From assembly GCA_964564695.1 (NCBI GenBank), contig CAZMCC010000057.1:1-25342 (forward strand): 25,342 bases of DNA, in the 5' to 3' direction. The position numbers and the translations under genes were made by a program. This stretch comes from CAZMCC01 sp964564695 (GTDB taxonomy: Bacteria; Planctomycetota; Phycisphaerae; Phycisphaerales; UBA1924). The notes under the pieces were generated by a model. The model saw only the letters and a list, made by a program, of their open reading frames with translations. It was not told where the DNA came from and ran no database searches. Shown here piece by piece: positions 14,909-22,018 of this stretch (position 1 is its first letter; every line of letters starts with the position of its first letter).

Positions 14909-14935
14909 TCCCGCACGAGGCGGGACAACGGAGGT
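14909..14935 (+). promoter_or_regulatory. Leader hairpin and Shine-Dalgarno of the PEP-CTERM-like gene
   Basis: TCCCGC (14909-14914) pairs with GCGGGA (14920-14925) around ACGAG. GGAGGT (14930-14935) follows, 7 nt before ATG 14943. The ribosome site fixes the start; the hairpin directly before it may stabilise the leader or modulate initiation. Confidence 0.45.
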
Positions 14936-14942
14936 ATTTCTG

Positions 14943-15554
14943 ATGCGTTTTCTCGCTCTGGCCGTGGCGGCCGCTGCCGTTGCCCCCGCGCTTCCCGCGT
15001 TCGCCGACGTCGTCAACGGCACATTCAGCGCCGGCAACACCGGCTTCAGTTCGGACTACTCGTACCGCGTCGTGAGCGACCCGCCGCACGTCTCGCAGTA
15101 TGGCGTGACGACCTCGTCCTTCGCGTGGACGCAGTTCTGGGGCAACCTCCCGGGCGATCACACGACCGGCACGGGCCAGTTCCTGATCGCCGACATCGGC
15201 CCGGACCTGACCGACAACATCTGGTCGCAGACGGTCGCGGTCGCCCCCGGCGTGGACTACACGATCTCGGCGTGGCTGGCGAAGTGGTCGGACTTCGCCG
15301 GGGCCGGCATCAACGTCTACATCAACGACGCCCTCGTGAGCACGTGGGGACCCGCAACGACCGCGACGTGGACGCAGCACTCGGGCGCCTGGAACAGCGG
15401 CGCGAGCGCCAGCGCGACTATCAGCCTGCGGGCCATGTCGTTCTTCCAGCCGGGCGACGACATCGCCATCGACGACATCAGCTTTGTGCCCGCGCCGGGC
15501 GCGGCGGCGCTGATGGCGCTGGGCGCGGTCGTCGCGGGCCGCCGGCGCCGCTGA
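14943..15554 (+). CDS. Exported PEP-CTERM-like protein
   Basis: A 203-residue protein. The signal peptide (1-21) ends at PAFA. The mature part begins DVVNGTFSAGNTGF, a common opening of planctomycete PEP-CTERM proteins, and is rich in Thr, Ser, Trp and Gly, consistent with a beta-sandwich (DYTISAWLAKW, DIAIDDISFVPA). The C-terminus is the sorting signal PAPGAAALMALG, then VVAGRRRR: a PxPG motif in place of PEP, a hydrophobic helix and basic residues, as for exosortase-type processing. Target function unknown. The start is fixed by GGAGGT 7 nt upstream. It converges with the next gene, leaving 5 bp between the stop codons. Confidence 0.82.
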   Translation: MRFLALAVAAAAVAPALPAFADVVNGTFSAGNTGFSSDYSYRVVSDPPHVSQYGVTTSSFAWTQFWGNLPGDHTTGTGQFLIADIGPDLTDNIWSQTVAVAPGVDYTISAWLAKWSDFAGAGINVYINDALVSTWGPATTATWTQHSGAWNSGASASATISLRAMSFFQPGDDIAIDDISFVPAPGAAALMALGAVVAGRRRR

Positions 15555-15569
15555 GCCCTTTAGCGGCGA
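15547..15569. terminator. Shared hairpin across two convergent stop codons
   Basis: CGCCGCT (15547-15553) pairs with AGCGGCG (15562-15568) across the 5-bp gap between converging genes. The arms are the Arg codons ending both proteins. Without a T-run it is not a classical intrinsic terminator, but it could limit read-through in both directions. Confidence 0.35.
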
Positions 15570-16633
15570 CGGCGCAGCGTGGCGAGGCCGGACATCAGGA
15601 GCACCGCGCCCGCGCCGGGCGCGGGGATGGGGCGCTGCCAGAGCAGGGCCTCGTGGCGGCCGGTGTCGAAGTTGTAACCGTGGCCGACGATGGAGAGCGT
15701 GACGCCGTCGCTCCAGACACTGTGAGCCGTGGTCTCGGACCACGTGCCGGTGAGGACGAGGGAGAGATCCTCGAACGAGGCGCTCGAGCCGCGCCAGACA
15801 CCGGCGCGCAGGCCGCCCTCGAACGCGGCGTAGCCGACCTGCCAGCCGTCGTAGACGTCCTGAACCACGGAGCCGAGCGTTCCGGCGGGATTGAGGTCGA
15901 CCCACGACGCGGCGGTGCCGGACCAGACGCCGGCGTGGATGTCCTCGCCGCCGAAAGTGGCGAAGCCGCCCTGCTGGCCGTTGTGGACGCCGAACGCGAA
16001 AGACTCGGTGGCGCCCGCGGGGTTGAGATCGACCCATGACGCGGCGGTGCCGGTCCAGAGGCTCGCGCGGGTGAAGCCATTGACGAGGGCGCTGCCGGCC
16101 TGCTGGCCGTTGTGCACGGCGTTGGCGGCGGACTGCACGCTGTCCTCAGGGCTGAGATCAACCCACGAGGCCGCGCTGCCGGTCCACAGGCTCGCGCGGC
16201 TGTGACCGTTGACGAACGCCATGCCGACCTGCTGACCGTTGTGCACGGCGATGGCTTGCGAGCCCTTCGAGCCGAGTGGGTTGAGATCGACCCACGACGC
16301 GGCGGACCCGGTCCACAGGCTGGCGCGGACGAGCCCGTCAACGAAGGCCTGGCCGACCTGGACATTGGCGTGCGTGTCGAAGGCGAGCGACTCGATCGAG
16401 CCGGCGGGGTTGAGGTCGATCCACGACGCGGCGTCGCCGGACCAGGCGGCGGCGTGGTTCATCGGACCATCGCCGGTAGCGCCGACCTGCGCGCCGGCAC
16501 GAACGCCGAAGGCGCGGGAGATGCTCGCGTCGCCGGGGTGGAGGTTGGTGACGGTCCACTGGGCGTGGGCGACACTCAGGGGCGCAGCGCAGAGCGCGAG
16601 CCCGACGACGGAAATCCGGATTGCGGTGGTCAT
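15560..16633 (-). CDS. Exported repeat protein with PEP-CTERM-like anchor (HAF-like repeats)
   Basis: A 357-residue protein. The signal peptide (1-25) ends at VAHAQ. About seven repeats of roughly 43 residues follow, with the pattern AxAVHNGQQVGxAFVNG, xRASLWTGSAASWVDLNP. They resemble the extracellular HAF-type repeats (GQVVG, hAxLW) and probably form a beta-propeller. The C-terminus PIPAPGAGAVLLMSGLATL plus RRRR is the same PAPG-type sorting signal as in the converging neighbour. ATG 16633 starts the signal peptide; an ATG four codons upstream is also possible. The repeats are nearly identical at DNA level, so the copy number may vary. Function unknown, surface or extracellular. Confidence 0.82.
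   Translation of the reverse strand: MTTAIRISVVGLALCAAPLSVAHAQWTVTNLHPGDASISRAFGVRAGAQVGATGDGPMNHAAAWSGDAASWIDLNPAGSIESLAFDTHANVQVGQAFVDGLVRASLWTGSAASWVDLNPLGSKGSQAIAVHNGQQVGMAFVNGHSRASLWTGSAASWVDLSPEDSVQSAANAVHNGQQAGSALVNGFTRASLWTGTAASWVDLNPAGATESFAFGVHNGQQGGFATFGGEDIHAGVWSGTAASWVDLNPAGTLGSVVQDVYDGWQVGYAAFEGGLRAGVWRGSSASFEDLSLVLTGTWSETTAHSVWSDGVTLSIVGHGYNFDTGRHEALLWQRPIPAPGAGAVLLMSGLATLRRRR
15885..16440 (-). repeat. Intragenic tandem repeat, about 129 bp period
   Basis: The + strand phrase GTTGAGATCGACCCACGACG recurs, with small changes, at about 15893, 16022, 16151, 16280 and 16409, near-constant steps of about 129 bp (43 codons). The period is a multiple of three, so copy changes keep the frame. 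Confidence 0.7.
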
Positions 16634-16727
16634 GGCCGAGTACATGTCCCGCGCCGGCGGATTGCTTGCGGGCGCGGACTCGGAAACTGGAATCGCAAGG
16701 GCGGAGCGACTATCGGCGGAGCGACCA

Positions 16728-17021
16728 CTACCGCATGCGGTTGATGAGGTCGATATTGGCACGGGTGACCATGCCCGGGATGAGGAAGGCGTCGATGAGC
16801 CACCACAGGCCGAGGACGACAAAGCCCAACAGACCGACCACGAGGATCGTGAGGACCGTCGACGCGATCAGGAGAACGAGCATCGCCACGGCGCTGTTGA
16901 TCGCGCCGAGGTAGAAGCGATGCGCGCCGAACGCCCCGAGGAACCACCACAGCAAATAGGTGATCAGCAGGGACTTCTTGTGGGCGTCGTACACGAGCGC
17001 TGCGCGGGTCTGGTCGTCCAT
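16728..17021 (-). CDS. TM2-domain membrane protein
   Basis: A 97-residue protein. A short cytoplasmic N-terminus (MDDQTRAALVYDAHKKS) leads into the TM2 signature LLWWFLGAFGAHRFYLG. Two to three hydrophobic helices follow (AVAMLVLLIASTVL, VVGLLGFVVLGLWW), then WLIDAFLIPGMV. TM2 proteins are small integral membrane proteins of poorly known function. ATG 17021 is preceded by GAAGGGA at good spacing; the longer frame to 17135 lacks family features. It lies 94 bp upstream of the preceding repeat-protein gene on the same strand. Confidence 0.88.
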   Translation of the reverse strand: MDDQTRAALVYDAHKKSLLITYLLWWFLGAFGAHRFYLGAINSAVAMLVLLIASTVLTILVVGLLGFVVLGLWWLIDAFLIPGMVTRANIDLINRMR

Positions 17022-17232
17022 GTGGGCATTCCCTTCGGGGCGGAGCTTACCAAAAACCTGCCAGCTTGTCAGCCCCGCGTTCCCCCCCTGCCATTCCCCC
17101 ACTCCCTTCCCATCTTCTTGGGAACTCGCAAGCATCGCTTACCGGTAGTTCATGGCGGGTTCACGTGCGTGCGCGAATGTTCTTTCGGGAGGACGACCTC
17201 TCGTGGGACCTGCCCGCACCGGGAGCCTGGAC

Positions 17233-17910
17233 ATGAACCGACTTGCTTCAACTCATCATCGACCGTCACGACTCGCCGCACGACGTGGGACGGCCTTCGT
17301 CCTTCTGGCCGCGGGCCTTGTGGCGTGGGGCTGCGACAAGCCCGCCGACAACAGTCCGCCGCCGCCGCCGCCGAGCGGATCAACACCGCCCGCTGCCCCG
17401 CCCCCCGGCACGCCGCAGACCACCAGCGCCGACGCGCGGATCCTGTCGATCCTGCACCTCAAGAACGACGAAGAAGAGGATCTGGGCAAGCTGGCGAAGG
17501 ACAACAGCGAGTCGGAAGCGGTCAAGTCCTACGGCCAGATGCTCATCGACGACCACAAGGCCGCGGACGACCGGGTGACCAAGACGGCCAAGGACGCGAA
17601 CATCAAGCTGATGGACGACGACGAGACCAAGCGCATGCTGGCCCGCGAAAAGGGCCTGCCCGCGCCGCCGCCCAGCGCGTACGACGAGCTGAAGAAGCTC
17701 AAGGGCGTGCCGTTCGACGCGGCGTTCACTCGCCACATGGAAGCGCGAAACGCGGAGCTGATCTCGATGGTCGAGGCGGCCCGGTCGAGCGTGAGCGGGC
17801 CGACAGTGAAGGCTTTGCTCGATGAGCTGCTCCCGACGCTGCAGCGCCACCGCGACCAGGCCAAGTCGCTGGCCGCGGCCCCCGCGCCGACCCCGCCCCC
17901 ACCCCGATAG
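17233..17910 (+). CDS. DUF4142-type lipoprotein
   Basis: A 225-residue exported lipoprotein. The N-terminus is long and basic (1-20), followed by VLLAAGLVAWGC34 with a lipobox-like A-W-G-C. A Pro/Ser/Thr linker (40-65) resembles a surface spacer. The rest is a helical DUF4142 domain: ARILSILHLKNDEEEDLGKL, AVKSYGQMLIDDHKAADDRV, FDAAFTRHMEARNAELI, and VKALLDELLPTLQRHRDQAK. The family is a ferritin-like four-helix bundle, but a metal site is not obvious beyond scattered His, Asp and Glu. ATG 17233 has GGGAG upstream and starts the signal; the in-frame ATG at 17152 is less likely. Function unknown. Confidence 0.85.
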   Translation: MNRLASTHHRPSRLAARRGTAFVLLAAGLVAWGCDKPADNSPPPPPPSGSTPPAAPPPGTPQTTSADARILSILHLKNDEEEDLGKLAKDNSESEAVKSYGQMLIDDHKAADDRVTKTAKDANIKLMDDDETKRMLAREKGLPAPPPSAYDELKKLKGVPFDAAFTRHMEARNAELISMVEAARSSVSGPTVKALLDELLPTLQRHRDQAKSLAAAPAPTPPPPR

Positions 17911-17968
17911 CGAACACGCAGGGCAGAGGGCCGGTCGCGTGCCGTGCGCGTATGTACGATTGTGCCGC

Positions 17969-18496
17969 ATGTCGACCGGCCCGCGGCCCTTCTCTTCGTC
18001 CGATTCCTCGCCCGGTGCGGCGAATGTGTTGCTGCGCCCCGTGACCCCGGCGGACCTGGACACGCTCTACGAGTTCCAGCTCGACCCGGAGTCGAACCGG
18101 ATGGCGGCGGTGGTGCCGCGGACGCGCGAGGTCTTCCTCGCGCGGTGGCAGGAGACGTTGAACGACCCCGCGGCGATGGGTCGAGCGATCGTGGCCGACG
18201 CCGTGCTCGTGGGGTCGATCGGGTGTTTCCCGCAGGACATGCCGTGGGGCGAGAAGGCCTACGCGGTGGGCTACGGCGTGGGGCGCGAGTACTGGGGCCG
18301 CGGGATCGCGACGCGGGCGCTGGCGCTGCTGCTGGGCGAGGTGACGATGCGCCCGATGTACGCGCGGGCGGCGCGGGAGAACCTGGGGTCGCTGCGGGTG
18401 CTCGAGCGCTGCGGGTTCAAGGTGATCCAGTACCACGATTCGCCGGCGAGCGAGCGGTATCTGGCGTGCGTGGAGGCGGTGTTGAGGTTGGAATGA
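17969..18496 (+). CDS. GNAT-family acetyltransferase (RimJ/RimL-like)
   Basis: A 175-residue cytoplasmic enzyme. LLRPVTPADLDTLYEFQLDP is the usual start of RimJ/RimL-type GNAT proteins. VGYGVGREYWGRGIATRAL contains the acetyl-CoA pyrophosphate loop (RxxGxGxA-like REYWGRGIA). ARAARENLGSLRVLERCGF is the typical motif B (NxxSxRVLEKxGF). The acceptor (N-terminal amine of a protein, or a small molecule) is unknown. ATG 17969 is chosen because the longer frame to 17822 overlaps the DUF4142 gene. The gap to that gene is only 58 bp and no Shine-Dalgarno is seen, so it may be co-transcribed or leaderless. Confidence 0.9.
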   Translation: MSTGPRPFSSSDSSPGAANVLLRPVTPADLDTLYEFQLDPESNRMAAVVPRTREVFLARWQETLNDPAAMGRAIVADAVLVGSIGCFPQDMPWGEKAYAVGYGVGREYWGRGIATRALALLLGEVTMRPMYARAARENLGSLRVLERCGFKVIQYHDSPASERYLACVEAVLRLE

Positions 18497-18512
18497 GGCG
18501 AGCGGAAAACGC

Positions 18513-18580
18513 CCTCCCTCTGGTCTCAGCGGCTGAACGCCGCTGAACCCGGTCTCCCTCCGCGTTGCGGAGGGAGATCT
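18513..18580 (-). repeat. Palindromic two-hairpin element, copy 5 (inverse orientation)
   Basis: Hairpin 2 pairs TCAGCGGC (18526-18533) with GCCGCTGA (18539-18546) around TGAAC, extended by GGT/ACC. Hairpin 1 pairs CTCCCTCCGC (18554-18563) with GCGGAGGGAG (18567-18576). It ends in AGATCTT. It lies between the GNAT stop and the stop of the first beta-helix gene. Confidence 0.82.
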
Positions 18581-18592
18581 TGGCGTCGTCCA

Positions 18593-19720
18593 CTAATACG
18601 TGAAGTTGGCGTGCGGGTCCGTGGTGCCGATGGCGGAGCCGGCGACGTTGCCGTTGACGGCCGCGGTGAGCTGGCCGATGCGGTTGATGATGGGGCCGTA
18701 GTGGTTGTTGGCGGCGATCACCCAGTTGGTGGAGTTTCCCGAGCAGGTGTTTCGGATGATGATGTTGCCGGCGGCCGTGACTTCGACGCCGCGGTCCTGG
18801 CTGATGCAGGTGTTGCCCTCGATGCGGTTGTCGGCGCCGGTGGCGAGGATTCCCGCGCCGCCCGCGACCTCATCGCCGTTGGCCGTGCAGGTGTTGCCGG
18901 AGATCAGGCACTGGGAAACGGCGACGATGCCGTTCTGCCCGTTGCCGGAGCAGGCGTTGCCGCTCAGGCTCGAGCCGGTGGCGGCGACGATGCCGGACTG
19001 GAGGTTGTCGATGGCGGTGCAGTCGGTGACGACGCAGCCGGAGGAGACGTCGATGCCGTGCAGCTCGTTGTCGTACGCGGTGCAGCTGGTGATGGTGCAT
19101 CCGGAAAGGGCGTCGATGCCGCTGGAGACGTTGCCGCCGACGGTGCACCCGATGACGGAGCAGGCGTTTCGGACGGCGATGCCGAAGACGCTGTTGCCCT
19201 GCGAGGTGCAGTTGATGATGATGGAGGACTGGGCGGCGCGGATGCCCGAGCCGGCGTTGATGGCGGCGCGGATGTCGCGGATGGTGGAGGACGCGCCGGC
19301 GGTGGCGTCGAGGTCGATGCCGTGGCCGCCCCATGAGCGGACGGCGCCGTTGCGGATGTGCGCCGAGACGACGCCGAATTCGGCGGCGATGCCGTCGAGC
19401 GAGCCGGGGACGCCGATGAGGGCGAAGCCGTTGAGGTCGATGGTGACGCCGGCGGACGCGATCTCGATGCCGCGTTTCGCGGCCACGCCGGTGATGTTGC
19501 CGGTGAGGCAGTAGGACCCGGGCTGTGTGATCTTGAAGAGGCTGTTGGCGTCGCCGGGGGTGGTGGCGGCGGAGATGGCGATTCGGGGCTCGACCTCCGT
19601 GAGCGTCTTGTGGGTGGGGGCGATCGGGCCGGGGGGCGGATCGAGGGGGCCGGCGGAGGCGGCGGTGGCGGCGAAGAGGGCAATCGCGGCGGCGCCGGCG
19701 GTACAGATCGGGTTGGGCAT
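18593..19720 (-). CDS. Exported right-handed parallel beta-helix protein (paralogue A)
   Basis: A 375-residue protein. ATG 19720 is preferred over one six codons upstream because AGGTGG lies 5 nt before it; it starts a signal peptide ending AASAG. The opening PLDPPPGPIAPTHKTLTEVE, followed by PRIAISAATTPGDANSLFKI, then GSYCLTGNITGV and GVTIDLNGFALIGV, is shared with paralogue B at 22019-23080. About ten Asn/Cys/Gly-rich PbH1 turns follow (GCTITSCTAYDNELHGIDV, VVTDCTAIDNLQSGIV), giving a pectate-lyase-like beta-helix. No catalytic residues of a polysaccharide lyase can be pinned down. Its role may be binding or processing of polysaccharide outside the cell. It ends TTDPHANFTY. Confidence 0.87.
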   Translation of the reverse strand: MPNPICTAGAAAIALFAATAASAGPLDPPPGPIAPTHKTLTEVEPRIAISAATTPGDANSLFKITQPGSYCLTGNITGVAAKRGIEIASAGVTIDLNGFALIGVPGSLDGIAAEFGVVSAHIRNGAVRSWGGHGIDLDATAGASSTIRDIRAAINAGSGIRAAQSSIIINCTSQGNSVFGIAVRNACSVIGCTVGGNVSSGIDALSGCTITSCTAYDNELHGIDVSSGCVVTDCTAIDNLQSGIVAATGSSLSGNACSGNGQNGIVAVSQCLISGNTCTANGDEVAGGAGILATGADNRIEGNTCISQDRGVEVTAAGNIIIRNTCSGNSTNWVIAANNHYGPIINRIGQLTAAVNGNVAGSAIGTTDPHANFTY

Positions 19721-19961
19721 GGGAACCACCTGTTTCATGTGGGGGGACGGGTGTTCAGAATGTACAGGGCGGAACCAAATCCGACCACGATCCGGGTCCG
19801 TATGGCATGCGGGGAACGCGCGCGCCGGGTACGCCCGGATGCCCCGGCCCCACCGGAACCCCGCCCACGAGCATCCCCGGGGGCTTGCCGACGGCGTGAA
19901 GACTCCCTAATTTCACCCAAGCAGGTCGAACCCCAGAGCCCGGATTCTTCTAGGATCACCC

Positions 19962-21776
19962 ATGCCGATGTCACTCACTCGCCGTCTTGCCCGTGCCGCT
20001 GGAAACGCTCACGCCGCCCGGGGCGGTCCGTTTCTGGAGGGGCTCGAGCCGCGTCAGATGCTGGACGCCGTGCCCGCGGACAACCGCACGATCGTCTACT
20101 TCGGGACGACCTTCGGGGCGGTGTACATCGAGCTGTTCGACGACGATGCGCCCATCACGGTGGCGAACTTCCTTCGCTATGTGAACACGGAAGCGTACGA
20201 CGGGACGATCTTCCACCGCATGATCCGCGAGGCCGACGGCGGGATCGACATCTTCCAAGGCGGCAGCTTCTACTTCGAGAACGGCGACACGCAGCCGCCG
20301 CCGGTGCCGACCGAGGCGGCGATCGTGCTCGAGGAGACGGGGCACGACAACGTGGCGGGCACGATCGCGATGGCGCGCACAAGCGACCCCAACTCGGCCA
20401 CGAGCGGCTTCTTCTTCAACCTCTTTGACAACCCCGGCCTTGATGAAGAGGGCAACAACTACGCCGTGTTCGGGCAGGTGGTGAAGGGGATCGAGGTCCT
20501 GCAGACGATGTTCAACCTGGGGCGCACGAACCTGGGCGGGGCGTTCACGAACATTCCGGTGACCGACCACTTCACGCCCGACGCGACGGTGATCACCGAA
20601 GAGGACCTCGTGTACGTGCTGGACGCGGAGGTCGTGAACCGGGCCGCGTTCCGCACCGAGCCGGGCACGGCGGTGTCGGGGGCGGTGAACGAGTCGGACC
20701 AGCTGATCATCTCGACCATCGGCGCGGGCGGGGCGTCGCAGATGTTCACGCCGCACCCGACGGACATCTGGCGCAACGTCAACCTCTCGACCACCACGGG
20801 TGCGCCGCCGGTGACGGGGAACCTGGTGTCGTTCTTCGACACCAAGACGGACCTGCCGCACGCGGTGGGGACGTCGGAGGCGGGGCTCATCCTGTTCACG
20901 GGGTCGGAGGGGAACATCTGGAGCTTCCGGAACCTGACTCTGGAGGCCGGCGGCGCGGAGATCGAAGGCAACGTGACCGTGTTCACCAGCACCGACGGGT
21001 TCGTGAACGTGGCGGGAATGACGTCGGACAACCACCTCGTGCTGTACCGCCAGGTGGGGACGGCCGAGAACTTCACATGGCAGTTCCGTGACCTCACGGC
21101 CCAGGACCTCGAGGTGCGCGGCGTGCTGACGCCCGTGTTCGCGGGCGAGCTGACGAGCTACGTCACGGCCTGGAACGGGCTGAACATCGTCGGGCTCGAC
21201 AGCGACGGGGATATCCAGGTCATATGGTGGTCGCCCGGGATCGACCAGGACCTGTGGACGACCTCGAACCTCAGCGACATCACCGGCGCGCCCACGCTCA
21301 CCGGCGGGCTCACGGTCTATCTCACGAGCTGGCAGGCGACGAACATCGTCGGCATCACCGAGGACGGGAACGTGTCGATCACGTGGTGGCTGCCGACCTT
21401 CGGCGGGCACTGGAACAAGGACGATCTGACGTTCCAGACCGGCGGGCCCGACCTGGTGGCGTCGACGATCACGAGCTATGTGACGGGCTGGGGCGCGACC
21501 AACGTCGCCGGGCTCGACGAGGACGGCAAGCTCTGGGTCTACTGGTGGACTCCCGCCTTCGGCGACGGCGGCTGGCAGTACAACGACCTGATCTCGGCGC
21601 TCCCCGCGGGGACCAAGCCGATGGTGGGCCAGATCACCGGCGTGACGTCCACCGGCGCGACCATCAACCTCGTCGGCAGCGCGGAGAACGGGGACGTCAT
21701 GCGGTTCTCGTGGAACGCGTCCGACCAGCTCGGGTGGCTGGCGGATGACGTGAGCTATCTGGCGAGCATCAGCTAG
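19962..21776 (+). CDS. LEPR-type exported cyclophilin fused to a C-terminal repeat domain
   Basis: A 604-residue protein. The N-terminus has LEGLEPRQMLD (25-35), the planctomycete LEPR-xLL signature for surface or secreted proteins. Residues 42-200 are a cyclophilin-type peptidyl-prolyl isomerase: GAVYIELFDDDAPITVANFL, FHRMI with Arg86, QGG with Gln99, GTIAMARTSDPNSATSGFFF. The usual SQFF motif is S-G-F-F (148-151), so the active-site Gln is Gly. Residues about 230-604 hold several repeats of about 57 residues with NIVGLDSDGDIQVIWWSP-like cores (WWxP, then W.DL), suggesting a lectin-like propeller. ATG 19962 follows AGGAT. Neighbours on both sides are paralogous beta-helix proteins on the other strand. 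Confidence 0.87.
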   Translation: MPMSLTRRLARAAGNAHAARGGPFLEGLEPRQMLDAVPADNRTIVYFGTTFGAVYIELFDDDAPITVANFLRYVNTEAYDGTIFHRMIREADGGIDIFQGGSFYFENGDTQPPPVPTEAAIVLEETGHDNVAGTIAMARTSDPNSATSGFFFNLFDNPGLDEEGNNYAVFGQVVKGIEVLQTMFNLGRTNLGGAFTNIPVTDHFTPDATVITEEDLVYVLDAEVVNRAAFRTEPGTAVSGAVNESDQLIISTIGAGGASQMFTPHPTDIWRNVNLSTTTGAPPVTGNLVSFFDTKTDLPHAVGTSEAGLILFTGSEGNIWSFRNLTLEAGGAEIEGNVTVFTSTDGFVNVAGMTSDNHLVLYRQVGTAENFTWQFRDLTAQDLEVRGVLTPVFAGELTSYVTAWNGLNIVGLDSDGDIQVIWWSPGIDQDLWTTSNLSDITGAPTLTGGLTVYLTSWQATNIVGITEDGNVSITWWLPTFGGHWNKDDLTFQTGGPDLVASTITSYVTGWGATNVAGLDEDGKLWVYWWTPAFGDGGWQYNDLISALPAGTKPMVGQITGVTSTGATINLVGSAENGDVMRFSWNASDQLGWLADDVSYLASIS

Positions 21777-21808
21777 TCCGTCTTCGGTCTGAACCTTGCG
21801 CTGCGTGG

Positions 21809-21847
21809 CACGGGCGTCCCGCCTGTGATCGGCCGCTTTGGGCCGAT
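21809..21847. terminator. Two adjacent hairpins downstream of the cyclophilin gene
   Basis: CACGGGCG (21809-21816) pairs with CGCCTGTG (21820-21827, one G-U). Directly after, ATCGGCC (21828-21834) pairs with GGCCGAT (21841-21847). They lie 33 bp after the stop, in a convergent spacer, and no T-run follows. The GGCACGGGCGTCCCGCCTGT word resembles, from memory, a repeat common in several phyla, so it may be a repeat that also acts in termination. Confidence 0.45.
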
Positions 21848-21939
21848 GTCGGCCAGTCCACCCCCGCTCCACCAGGAGGCGCGACCTTCACATCGAATCC
21901 GTAGATGGCGGGTACGTCGATCGCAACTCAAGGCTCCTT

Positions 21940-21973
21940 GTCGAACCGGCTGAACGCCGGTTCGACTTTTTTT
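21940..21973 (+). terminator. Intrinsic terminator made from palindromic element copy 6
   Basis: GTCGAACCGGC (21940-21950) pairs perfectly with GCCGGTTCGAC (21956-21966) around TGAAC, followed by seven T (21967-21973). On the + strand this is a textbook Rho-independent terminator, 164 bp after the cyclophilin stop. The loop and stem design identify it as hairpin 2 of the dispersed element in the same orientation as copy 5. A degenerate hairpin 1 (TTGCCGAGGGGGATCTT) follows before the stop of the second beta-helix gene. Confidence 0.75.
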
Positions 21974-22018
21974 CCCAGACATCCCGCGCCTCCTACACGT
22001 TGCCGAGGGGGATCTTCG

